Shown piece after piece: positions 45,919 through 54,946 of a stretch of 64,000 bases of DNA (positions are counted from its first letter, which is position 1; the number at the start of each line of letters is the position of its first letter). The position numbers and the translations under genes are program-made. Location: the NCBI GenBank assembly GCA_009773205.1, contig WPAE01000008.1, positions 95,027 through 159,026 on the forward strand, written 5' to 3'. The notes under the pieces were generated by a model. The model was not told the origin of the DNA. It saw only the letters and a program-made list of their open reading frames with translations, and ran no database searches. The DNA is from Ignavibacteria bacterium (GTDB lineage Bacteria; Bacteroidota; Ignavibacteria; Ignavibacteriales; Melioribacteraceae).

Positions 45919-47154
45919 ATGCTTAACGAACTACTAATATTGATCTTACTTCTAATTGCAAGCGCGGTTATTTCTGCTTCAGAAATTGCATTCATTGTTT
46001 CTAATAAAATCAAAATAGAATTACGCGCCCGCAAAAAATACTTTATGGCTATAAACGCAAAATACTTTGTTGATAACTCCAACATATTTTTTTCTACTAT
46101 TTTAATTTCACATAACCTTATCAACATTATATTTGCAACTTTAAGCTACTTAATTTTTCTCGAGGTGTTCGCGTTTCATTGGGCTGTAACTTTAATTATT
46201 TCTGCTTTGCTTCTGTTGATATTTGGTGAATTGATTCCTAAATATTTAGGTAAAGAATTTGCAGATAGTTTTATACTATTTTCTGCACTTCCGGTAAGAG
46301 TTATTGCTTTTTTCTTATATCCTATTGCTAAGCTAACTTCGTCATTTTCATCGGTATTAATAAGAACTAATCTAAAAGAAGAAGAAGAGATTATTCATGT
46401 TTCGGATAAGGATGATTTGCAAAACCTGCTGGAAGAAAGCTCCGAAGCTGGCAAGATGGATGAAACTCAATCAGATATCATAAGCAAAGTGATTGATATA
46501 CGCGAGCAAAGAGTTTATGAAGCTATGACCCCACGTACAGAATTAATTGGTGTAGATTTGACTTCAACCATGCAAGAAGTGCTCGATACTTTTATCCAAT
46601 CTGGGTATTCTAAAATATTGGTGTACGATGAAAACCTTGATAACATAAACGGCTGGCTTTTTACTAAAGATATTTTTAAACAGCCTGAGGACTGGAAATC
46701 AATTATACGCGAAGTTTTGTTTGTACCCGAAACTAAGAAAAGTCTTGAGATGCTAAATGAGTTTTTGAGAAAACAAATTAGTGTTGCTGTTGTTGTTGAT
46801 GAATTTGGAGGCACTGCCGGACTTATTACCGTAGAAGATTTGATTGAAGAATTGTTTGGTGAAATTCGAGATGAATATGATGACGCAGAAGAAAAAATGA
46901 TTCGTAAAGTTCAAGCCAATACATTTGTGCTTAGTGGTAAAACCGAAATTGATTTGCTGAACGAAGAATATGAATTAAAAATTCCTGAAGGCGATTATGA
47001 GACTATTGCCGGTTTCATTATGTACAAAATAGGCAGGATACCTGTAAAAGGAGAATCATTCAAAATTGATGATTTTACGATTCTAATTTTACGCTCCGAT
47101 AAAACCAAAATTGATCTTGTAAAACTTACACTGGAACAAGGTAAGCCAGAATAA
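45919..47154 (+). CDS. CNNM/CorC-HlyC family membrane transporter with CBS pair
   Basis: The 411-residue protein has three to four N-terminal helices (CNNM/DUF21; ISASEIAFIVSN, FGELIPKYLGKEFAD) followed by a CBS pair from about 195 (VYEAMTPRTELIGVD, VVDEFGGTAGLITVEDLIEELFG) and a C-terminal CorC_HlyC domain. The family exports Mg2+ or Na+ or handles divalent cations. It starts one base after the previous gene's stop. The CBS pair suggests nucleotide control. Confidence 0.9.
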   Translation: MLNELLILILLLIASAVISASEIAFIVSNKIKIELRARKKYFMAINAKYFVDNSNIFFSTILISHNLINIIFATLSYLIFLEVFAFHWAVTLIISALLLLIFGELIPKYLGKEFADSFILFSALPVRVIAFFLYPIAKLTSSFSSVLIRTNLKEEEEIIHVSDKDDLQNLLEESSEAGKMDETQSDIISKVIDIREQRVYEAMTPRTELIGVDLTSTMQEVLDTFIQSGYSKILVYDENLDNINGWLFTKDIFKQPEDWKSIIREVLFVPETKKSLEMLNEFLRKQISVAVVVDEFGGTAGLITVEDLIEELFGEIRDEYDDAEEKMIRKVQANTFVLSGKTEIDLLNEEYELKIPEGDYETIAGFIMYKIGRIPVKGESFKIDDFTILILRSDKTKIDLVKLTLEQGKPE

Positions 47155-47172
47155 TTTTCGGAAAGGAAGAAA

Positions 47173-47514
47173 GTGCTGTCTTCATTATTTAATAGAATAA
47201 ACGTAAGTCATCTTGATGCTGAAACATTTGCTAAACAAGTTAGCATACAGCCAAACGCAGTAATTTTGGATGTGCGGACTGAAGAGGAACATTTCACAAC
47301 AAGAATTCCCAATTCAATTTTAATAGATATTTATGAGGAAACTTTTCCCGACGAAGTTCTTAAACTTGATAAAAATAAATCCTACTTTGTTTATTGCAGA
47401 AGCGGAAGCAGAAGCAACACAGCATGTAAGTTTATGCTGAAAAACGGCTTCACAAATGTTTACAATTTGGAAGATGGAATAATTAGCTGGAAAGGCAAGC
47501 TGCAGCAAAGCTAA
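47173..47514 (+). CDS. Single-domain rhodanese-like protein
   Basis: This 113-residue protein starts at GTG with an AAGGAAG site. The rhodanese fold is complete: VILDVRTEEEHFTTRIPNSI, then the active-site loop YCRSGSRSNTAC, with the cysteine in CRSGSRS, and LEDGIISWKG. The protein carries sulfane sulfur. It is next to CorC and upstream of tgt. The partner substrate is unknown; sulfur transfer for tRNA modification is only a positional guess. Confidence 0.88.
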   Translation: MLSSLFNRINVSHLDAETFAKQVSIQPNAVILDVRTEEEHFTTRIPNSILIDIYEETFPDEVLKLDKNKSYFVYCRSGSRSNTACKFMLKNGFTNVYNLEDGIISWKGKLQQS

Positions 47515-47578
47515 AAGACGTTAAGCACAAGTATTAAAGAATCTTTTTTTGTTATCTTTCTCCCCGAAAAATTACTAA

Positions 47579-48736
<1,158 letters not shown>

Positions 48737-48957
48737 ATGGATTTCTTGTTAGCAATGGCACCTAGCAGAAGAGACAAAAGGAACATAAAAACATGTTGGA
48801 TTCCTTGCAGAAGGGAGATAAAGTAGTTATGAGCGGCGGAATGCACGGTACAGTTGCAGGCATTGAGGATAAAACACTTCTAGTTGATGTTGGAAACAAC
48901 GTAAAGATTAAATTTGAACGCTCGGCTATAGCATCTGTTAACAAATCTAAAGAATGA
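48737..48957 (+). pseudogene. yajC: yajC, interrupted by an internal deletion
   Basis: ATG 48737 directly follows the tgt stop, with AAGGAG upstream, and opens MDFLLAMAP, a normal YajC start; this frame then runs out of homology. In a second frame, from about 48763, the text resumes as QKRQKEHKNMLDSLQKGDKV and continues (GGMHGTVAGIEDKTLLVDVG) to TGA 48957. The missing part is the membrane helix and the usual RPQ; I estimate about 90-110 bases, out of frame. Without it the SecDF-YajC accessory could not sit in the membrane. Confidence 0.85.
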
Positions 48958-48970
48958 AGAAATAATTTAG

Positions 48971-48993
48971 AGCGGCAACTTGCCGCTTTTTTT
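48971..48993 (+). terminator. Rho-independent terminator after yajC
   Basis: AGCGGCAA pairs with TTGCCGCT around a single-base turn, followed by a T7 run. Confidence 0.88.
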
Positions 48994-49004
48994 ATAGGTG
49001 CTTA

Positions 49005-49892
49005 ATGAAAACAGCAGACAAGAAAAATAATTTCCTTTCGCTCGATAAAAAATATTCTTCGCTAGAAAATTCGAAAGCTGTTGTTATTCCGGTAATTTAT
49101 TCGGAAAACAGAAAAGCAAAATTATCCGTTCTTAACGCTCCAAAAGAAATAATAAAAGCCTCGGCAAAACTTGAGCATTACGATGAAGAAATGGGATATG
49201 AGTTATGTTTCGAAAAAGGCATTTGTACTCTTGAGCCTCTTAATCTGCAGAAACTTACTTACACTAAAGCTTGTGAAAAATTAGAGAAAAAGATTTTTAC
49301 GCTGTTAGAAAAAAATAAAACAATTGCTATGGTTGGCGCAAGCCACGCTGTAACCTTAGGAGCAGTAAAAGCTTTTTCTGCTAAATACGATTCTCTTTCT
49401 TTACTGCACATTGATTCGCGGGCTAACTTGAAACAAGAATGGCAAAGTAAATCTCACCACGATTCTTTGATAGCACGAGCTGCTGGATTAAATATAAATA
49501 TTATTCAAGTGGGTATCCGCTCGCAGAGCAAAGAAGAAAATGATTTCCGTGTAGAGAAACAGATTTATCAATATCTCGCATGCGAAATTAAACTTGGTAT
49601 GTACGGTTCTAATTGGCAGGAACTTGTTAATAAAGATTTATCAGATAAAGTTTACATTACAATTGATTTAAGCGGCTTCGATCCAAGCGTAATAAAGGCG
49701 GTAGAAAATCCAGAACCGGGCGGTTTGCTATGGGATGAATTGATGTATTTATTTAAAATAATTGGGATGGATAGAACAATTGTTGGATTTGATATTATGA
49801 ATATAATGCCTAATTCAACAAGTTCTTCATCTAATTATTTAGCTGCAAAACTGATTTACAAAATTCTTAATTTCGCATTGAGTAAAAACTAA
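49005..49892 (+). CDS. Ureohydrolase-fold protein with lost metal ligands (probable pseudoenzyme)
   Basis: This 295-residue protein has the arginase/agmatinase fold: GASHAVTLGAVKAF (His114), LLHIDSRANLKQEW, HHDSLIARA, ITIDLSGFDPSV, PGGLLWDELM and IVGFDIMN. In active enzymes the manganese ligands are the His of GGDH, DAHxD and DxD. Here DAHxD reads DSRAN (His to Arg139, Asp to Asn141) and DxD reads DLS (Asp to Ser223). Half of the six ligands are thus gone, while His114, Asp137 and Asp221 remain. Agmatine or guanidino hydrolysis seems unlikely; a binding or regulatory role is possible. Confidence 0.8.
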   Translation: MKTADKKNNFLSLDKKYSSLENSKAVVIPVIYSENRKAKLSVLNAPKEIIKASAKLEHYDEEMGYELCFEKGICTLEPLNLQKLTYTKACEKLEKKIFTLLEKNKTIAMVGASHAVTLGAVKAFSAKYDSLSLLHIDSRANLKQEWQSKSHHDSLIARAAGLNINIIQVGIRSQSKEENDFRVEKQIYQYLACEIKLGMYGSNWQELVNKDLSDKVYITIDLSGFDPSVIKAVENPEPGGLLWDELMYLFKIIGMDRTIVGFDIMNIMPNSTSSSSNYLAAKLIYKILNFALSKN

Positions 49893-49911
49893 TCTCTCAA
49901 GTGAGGGAGTC

Positions 49912-51228
49912 ATGAAAGTCAAAATAATATTAGCAGTTCTGCTTAGTTTCTTCTTATCATCTCTTATTCCGGCACAAAAAGTTTATATCGCTAACATAGA
50001 AGGTGACATTGATCTTGGTTTAGCGCCATACGTTAAACGCGTTGTAAAAGAAGCTGAAAGCAGCTCGGCAAAAGCAATAATTTTTAAGATTAATACTTTT
50101 GGCGGAAGAGTTGACGCGGCAACTCAGATAAAGGATGCAATACTTAACAGCAAAGTAAAAACAATTGCCTTTATTGATAAGCGTGCAATATCTGCCGGCG
50201 CTTTAATTGCACTCTCGTGCGAAAAAATTGTAATGGTACCAGGCGCTTCGATGGGTGCTGCAACCGTTGTTGACCAAGAAGGCAAAAGACAAGCTGAAAA
50301 GTATCAATCGTATATGCGTTCCGAAATGAGAGCCACTGCTGAAAAAACCGGTAGAAGAACAGATATTGCTCAAGCTATGGTTGATGAAACTGTTGTTGTT
50401 GCAGATTTGCAAGATGACAGCACAAAACTTGTTACGCTCACAACCGAAGAAGCTGTTAAGTATAAAATGGCTGATACAACATTAACTACAATAGAAGAAG
50501 TGAAGAAAGTTTATGGACTGATGAATGAAGAGGATGTTGTCATTCAATCAAACTGGGCAGAAGATATTGTCCGCTTTCTTAACAATCCTATAATTTCCTC
50601 TTTATTAATTATGATTGGCATGATTGGCTTGTTTACAGAAATTAAAACACCAGGCTGGGGTTTAGCTGGAACAGCCGGTTTAATTGCTCTGGCTCTATTT
50701 TTTGGCACAAGCTACATACTTCAGTTAGCTACTATCTGGGAAATTCTAATTTTTGTAATTGGCGTAATCCTTTTGATAGTTGAAATATTCGTTTTTCCAG
50801 GATTTGGTATTGCAGGTTTTGCAGGAGTTGTATTGATGATTTTAGGTTTATTCTTCGGATTAATTTCCGATTTGGATATTGCTTCCTCAAGTTCGATTTC
50901 AATTGCCATAGTTCAGATTGCTGGAAGCTTTATTATGACAGGCATATTCTTATACTTCCTTTGGAAATACCTGCCTAAGTCCGTAGTATTTAACAAATTG
51001 GTTTTACAAGACAATATTTCTGCAAAATCCGGTTACGCTGCAAATACCCAATTTGAGCAGTTGGTTGGAACGAGTGGCATCACAATGACAGACTTAAGAC
51101 CTTCAGGCACAGCAATATTAAACGGATTAAGAGTTGATGTAATTTCTGATGGAGATTTTATTCAAAAAGGCTCTAATGTTACTGTTATACGTGTTGAAGG
51201 TTCAAAGGTAGTTGTAGAGAAGAAGTAA
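49912..51228 (+). CDS. NfeD family protein with ClpP-class serine protease domain
   Basis: In this 438-residue protein, a signal peptide (LLSFFLSSLIPAQK) leads to a ClpP/SppA-like protease domain (about 25-200): NTFGGRVDAATQIKDAI, then the catalytic Ser in RAISAGALIALSC, with a candidate Lys in the following helix. Four to five membrane segments follow (LLIMIGMIGLFTEIKTPGWG, LIFVIGVILLIVEIFVFPGFG), then an NfeD OB-fold tail (GTSGITMTDLRPSGTAIL). NfeD proteins act with stomatin/flotillin partners in membrane quality control. A strong ribosome site (GAGGGAG) is present. Confidence 0.9.
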   Translation: MKVKIILAVLLSFFLSSLIPAQKVYIANIEGDIDLGLAPYVKRVVKEAESSSAKAIIFKINTFGGRVDAATQIKDAILNSKVKTIAFIDKRAISAGALIALSCEKIVMVPGASMGAATVVDQEGKRQAEKYQSYMRSEMRATAEKTGRRTDIAQAMVDETVVVADLQDDSTKLVTLTTEEAVKYKMADTTLTTIEEVKKVYGLMNEEDVVIQSNWAEDIVRFLNNPIISSLLIMIGMIGLFTEIKTPGWGLAGTAGLIALALFFGTSYILQLATIWEILIFVIGVILLIVEIFVFPGFGIAGFAGVVLMILGLFFGLISDLDIASSSSISIAIVQIAGSFIMTGIFLYFLWKYLPKSVVFNKLVLQDNISAKSGYAANTQFEQLVGTSGITMTDLRPSGTAILNGLRVDVISDGDFIQKGSNVTVIRVEGSKVVVEKK

Positions 51229-51824
51229 ATGTTTTGTACATTCTTATCCCGCCATGCGGGTAAGAATCTCTAATTTGCTGTCAGTTTAAGCTGTTAGCAA
51301 GTAGATGCTGGAATGTTATAAGCTATTTTTCAATTAGCATTTAAGTTAGTGTAAAATACTCCGGTTCGTAAAAACAGTCTGGAGTTCTTTAGTTTTAATC
51401 CGCCAGAGGCGGACGAGGGTCAAATTCCCCGCCTCTTGAGGCGAATAAATAAAATTTGTTTTCAGAAACCTCGCTGCCCCGCCTGCCAAAGAGAGAATTA
51501 ATTCGCTTACAACAAAATACTATTTCACGTTACATTGCGTGTCATTCAGAACGGATTTCGACTTATGAGAGATTGGAAAATTTTAAAAACGAACGTCAAC
51601 GAAGTTTTCACGTTCTCTGAGGCAAAATTCGCGAAATAAGAAATACAAGTAATTACTCTTTGCATTACAAGACTTACTAAAGGTTATCTCTAAAAGCATC
51701 AACATCCTTTGCCCTGCTTTGCGGAGTGTTTTCTTCGTCCCGCCCCGCCTGCCAAAGCAAAGCGGCGGGCAGGCTGCGGTGAAGAGATCCTTTATTTTAG
51801 AATGTTTTCGCTTGATTAACGCAT
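51229..51824. other. Intergenic repeat-rich region
   Basis: This 596-bp stretch has no gene. It holds a perfect-looking hairpin at 51240-51267 (ATTCTTATCCCGC / GCGGGTAAGAAT), a TCCGCCAGAGGCGGA palindrome near 51400, CCGCC-type repeats near 51430-51490 and the D3 repeat. The GC-rich units look like palindromic repeats. No ribosome site or frame worth calling. Confidence 0.5.
51679..51793. repeat. Inverted-repeat element, family D copy 3
   Basis: Ends: AAAGGTTATCTCTAAAAGC at the left, AGAGATCCTTT at the right. The left 60 bases are homologous to copy 2 at 28415-28480 (CCTTTGCCCTGCTTTGCGG versus CCTTTGCCCCGCTTTGCGG). The right half is replaced by a GCCTGCC...GGGCAGGC hairpin. Confidence 0.65.
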
Positions 51825-52901
51825 CTACTTGATCAAACGTATCAACTTTTTTCCTACATCACTGTTTTCTTGAATACCCCCAAATTGATTTGATGAAGGT
51901 CCAAAAGAAAACATACCAACAAAATTTGCTGTGTGATATCTAGTTGCCCAAACTACATCAAGTTCTCCTGTTTCTTTGTCCTGGGATGATATTCCAAGAC
52001 TTCCAGTATCGTGATCGCCTAAAACGACTACCAAAGTATTTTTATCTTTTTTAGCAAAATTAAGAGCTTCTTCTATCGCCGAGTTAAAATCTCTTTGCTC
52101 AGCGAATAAATAATCCTTTTCATTTTTATCGGCTGCCCAATCCATTTGCGAACCCTCAACCATCAAAAAAAATCCTTTTCGGTTTTTGCTAAGAAGTTGA
52201 ATTGCAGACTTCGTTAAATGCCCAAGAGTGAAGCTTCTTTGATTTCCTTGTGAAAGTGCGCTTCTGCCAAATAGACCGAAAAACTTTTTCTGTGCTATAA
52301 TTGTAGAGGCTTTGGAAGTATCGCTCAAGTACTCGTAGCCTTTGGCTTTCATAGAATCAACATAGTTTTTACCGTCTTCTCTTTTTCCGCCAAGTTCTTT
52401 AGGAAGAAAAAAATCAGTTCCAGCGCCTGCCAGAAAGTCCACTTTACTATTTAATATTTGCGCTGCAATATCAAACTCGCTTTTGCGAGACTCTACTTTT
52501 GAAAGGAAAGCCGCCGGAGTTGCGTTTGTTACAGAACTTGTTGCAACAATACCAGTTGATTTTTTATTCTTTATTGCAATTTCAACTATGTTTGTTAATA
52601 TTTTTCCATCGGGACAAATTCCAATCATACCATTGTTAGTTTTATAACCTGTGGATAAAGCAGTTGCGCCGGCAGCAGAATCGGTAACTAATTTATCTGC
52701 TGCTGTTGTGTTGATTAAGCCAACAGTTGGAATTTTTTTGAATTGATCATTACTCATCGAAAGTACCGAAGCTGTAACTAGAGGGATTCCCATTCCATCA
52801 CCAATGAGTAAAATAATATTTTTTGGTCGTTGCGCAGTTCCACAAAATACAGATGTGCTTAATAATATGAACACTATAAAAGAGAAATATTTTTTTATCA
52901 T
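51825..52901 (-). CDS. Secreted alkaline phosphatase
   Basis: This 358-residue protein has a signal peptide (SFIVFILLSTSVFCG). Alkaline phosphatase motifs are IILLIGDGMGIPLVT (first Asp), LVTDSAAGATALSTGYKTN (nucleophile Ser), SVTNATPAAFLSKVESR, MVEGSQMDWAAD, VVLGDHDTG and YHTANFVGMFSFG (His). It hydrolyses phosphomonoesters in the periplasm or outside. It is shorter than E. coli PhoA, as in many Bacteroidota. It is transcribed after ilvE with a 15-nt gap. Confidence 0.92.
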   Translation of the reverse strand: MIKKYFSFIVFILLSTSVFCGTAQRPKNIILLIGDGMGIPLVTASVLSMSNDQFKKIPTVGLINTTAADKLVTDSAAGATALSTGYKTNNGMIGICPDGKILTNIVEIAIKNKKSTGIVATSSVTNATPAAFLSKVESRKSEFDIAAQILNSKVDFLAGAGTDFFLPKELGGKREDGKNYVDSMKAKGYEYLSDTSKASTIIAQKKFFGLFGRSALSQGNQRSFTLGHLTKSAIQLLSKNRKGFFLMVEGSQMDWAADKNEKDYLFAEQRDFNSAIEEALNFAKKDKNTLVVVLGDHDTGSLGISSQDKETGELDVVWATRYHTANFVGMFSFGPSSNQFGGIQENSDVGKKLIRLIK

Positions 52902-52916
52902 TATTTTTTGTCCAGT

Positions 52917-53978
52917 TTAGTCAACGTAAGTAAGCCAATTATGCCGGTCTTCAATCTTGCCGTATTGAATTCCAGTAAGTTCGTTATACAGTTTAAGTGA
53001 TAGTTCGCCGGCTTGGCTTTCGTTGAAGATCATAAGTTTATCATAAAATTTCAACTTGCTTACAGAAGAAATTACGGCGGCTGTTCCGCAGCCAAATACT
53101 TCGAGTAGTTCTCCTTTGTCGTAAGCTGTAACCATTTCATCAATTGAGATTTGTCGTTCTGTAACATTATAACCCCAATCTTTTAAGATTTGGATTACAG
53201 ACATTCTAGTAACTCCAGGCAGGATAGAACCACTCAAGTTAGGAGTAGCTACTTCATCTTTGAAGCGAACGAAGATATTCATTGCGCCAACTTCTTCGAT
53301 GTATTTATGCTCGATAGCATCTAACCAAAGAACTTGCGAGAAACCTTCTTGCTTTGCTTGGCTTTGTCCAATTAAACTTGCTGCATAATTGCCTGCTGCC
53401 TTTGCTTCTCCAGTTCCTCTTTTAACAGCGCGTACATATTGATCTATAACTAGAATAGGAACAGGTTTAAAACCTTCTGGGTAATATGGCCCAACCGGAC
53501 TAAGAATAATCATCAATTTGTACTGTTCTGCTGGGCGAACTCCGAAGCAAGGCTCTGTAGAAATCATAAATGGACGGATGTAGAGTGAGTGTCCCGAGCG
53601 GTCAGGAATCCAATCTTTATCCAGCCGAATTAAATCAATCAACCATTTTAATACTAACTCTGGGTCTGCTTCCGGCATGCAAAGTCTGCTTGCAGATTTG
53701 TTGAGCCTCTCAATATTTTTTTCCGGTCTAAATATAGCAACTCGCCCATCAACCAAGTTATAAGCTTTCAATCCTTCGAATAAAGCTTGGCCATAATGAA
53801 ACACCATTGCGGCGGGATGAATACTTAAATTTTCCAATTTTTTAATAACCGGAGTTTGCCAGCCGCCTTTCGAACCATCGTAATCCATTTCAAAAATGTG
53901 ATCAGTAAACAGCTTGCCGAACACAAGATTTTCTGGGAGTTTAACTTTGTTTGTTTTTTCAATTACTTCTGTACTCAT
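52917..53978 (-). CDS. ilvE: Branched-chain amino acid aminotransferase
   Basis: The start is taken as ATG 53978, preceded by AGGT, giving 353 residues (STEVIEKTNKVKLPENLVFG); an upstream ATG at 54017 would add 13. Class IV aminotransferase motifs: VFHYGQALFEGLKAY, RPEKNIERLNKSASRL, LYIRPFMIST, GEAKAAGNYAASL (PLP Lys) and FGCGTAAVISSV. It interconverts branched-chain amino acids and 2-oxo acids. Transcribed upstream of the phosphatase. Confidence 0.94.
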   Translation of the reverse strand: MSTEVIEKTNKVKLPENLVFGKLFTDHIFEMDYDGSKGGWQTPVIKKLENLSIHPAAMVFHYGQALFEGLKAYNLVDGRVAIFRPEKNIERLNKSASRLCMPEADPELVLKWLIDLIRLDKDWIPDRSGHSLYIRPFMISTEPCFGVRPAEQYKLMIILSPVGPYYPEGFKPVPILVIDQYVRAVKRGTGEAKAAGNYAASLIGQSQAKQEGFSQVLWLDAIEHKYIEEVGAMNIFVRFKDEVATPNLSGSILPGVTRMSVIQILKDWGYNVTERQISIDEMVTAYDKGELLEVFGCGTAAVISSVSKLKFYDKLMIFNESQAGELSLKLYNELTGIQYGKIEDRHNWLTYVD

Positions 53979-54097
53979 ATTTTTACCTATTGCCAATTTG
54001 TTTATGATACATTCCACTTAAAAAAATATATAAAATAAGAGTAATAGCCAACCCTAAAGTTTGTTATCTTGATGTTGAAAATTAAATTAGGCGCACA

Positions 54098-54946
54098 ATG
54101 GCGTTCAAGAAAATTGGTTTAGCTATAACTTTTTCGCCAAACTCTCAAGCGTTGCTTTTTGAAGCAAAGCGCTTCAGAGAATTATTCAAAGCGGAATTAG
54201 TTTTAATTCATATCGGAGATTATTCCGAAGTTTTAAATGCAGAATTGACAAAGATGATTGATGAAACTGGAATTGCAAATGGAACATATAAATTACTATG
54301 GCAGGAAGGAGATGTAGAAGATTCTATTCTAGAATTATGTACTACAGAAAAAATTGATCTTCTGATTGCCGGGGCTTTAATAAAAGAAAACTTCTTAAAA
54401 TATTATATTGGCTCAGTTGCTAGAACTTTAATGAGAGAAGCACCTTGCTCTGTTTTATTACTAACTCAGCCTTCTGTTGTACGTGCGCCTTTCAAAAAAA
54501 TTTGTGTCTCTGTGGATTTCTCTTCTCTTAGCGAACCCTCTGCAAGAAAAGCTTACGAAGTTTCTTCTTTATTGAATTGTAAAGAACTCTTTTTTATCCG
54601 CGAGTTTCAACTTCCAGCTCTTGCTACAACCGTTTACGATTCTGGTTCTAAGGAAGAAGCACAGCAGATGAGACGTATTTGGCAAGACGAAGAAAAAAAT
54701 AAGATGGAATTATTTGTTCGTGAATTAAATATAACCGATGCCGATGTAAAAACAGTTTGCCTTTATGGTAAACAAGGATGGGAAGCAAGCAATTGGGTTA
54801 GCGAAAACAAAGGCGATCTTTTTGTTATTCCTTCACCAGCTCGTAAACCAAAACTGCTCGATAGAATCTTTCAGCATGACTGGGAGTTTGTTTTTAAACA
54901 GCTCCCTTGCTCACTCTTAATTGTTAAGCCGGAAAATGCTGATTAA
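54098..54946 (+). CDS. Tandem universal stress protein
   Basis: This 282-residue protein has two UspA-like domains: the first (about 1-135) ends in LIAGALIKENF and IGSVARTLMREAPCSVLLL; the second (about 140-282) ends in CSLLIVKP. The G-2x-G-9x-G ATP motif is partly kept in the first domain (IGSVARTLMREAPCS). Such proteins respond to stress or act as ATP-binding regulators. Its stop overlaps the antiporter start by one base, so it may regulate that transporter. Confidence 0.85.
   Translation: MAFKKIGLAITFSPNSQALLFEAKRFRELFKAELVLIHIGDYSEVLNAELTKMIDETGIANGTYKLLWQEGDVEDSILELCTTEKIDLLIAGALIKENFLKYYIGSVARTLMREAPCSVLLLTQPSVVRAPFKKICVSVDFSSLSEPSARKAYEVSSLLNCKELFFIREFQLPALATTVYDSGSKEEAQQMRRIWQDEEKNKMELFVRELNITDADVKTVCLYGKQGWEASNWVSENKGDLFVIPSPARKPKLLDRIFQHDWEFVFKQLPCSLLIVKPENAD

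Noticed and set aside
48737..48957. Programmed frameshift or translational bypass in yajC
   Set aside because: The missing residues include the membrane helix, so skipping cannot restore the protein; sequence is absent, not inserted.
51240..51267. Terminator for the NfeD gene
   Set aside because: Stem is strong but no T run follows on either strand.
51229..51824. Small protein-coding genes or a structured RNA in the phosphatase upstream gap
   Set aside because: No frame with a ribosome site or recognisable residues; the hairpins look like palindromic repeats.
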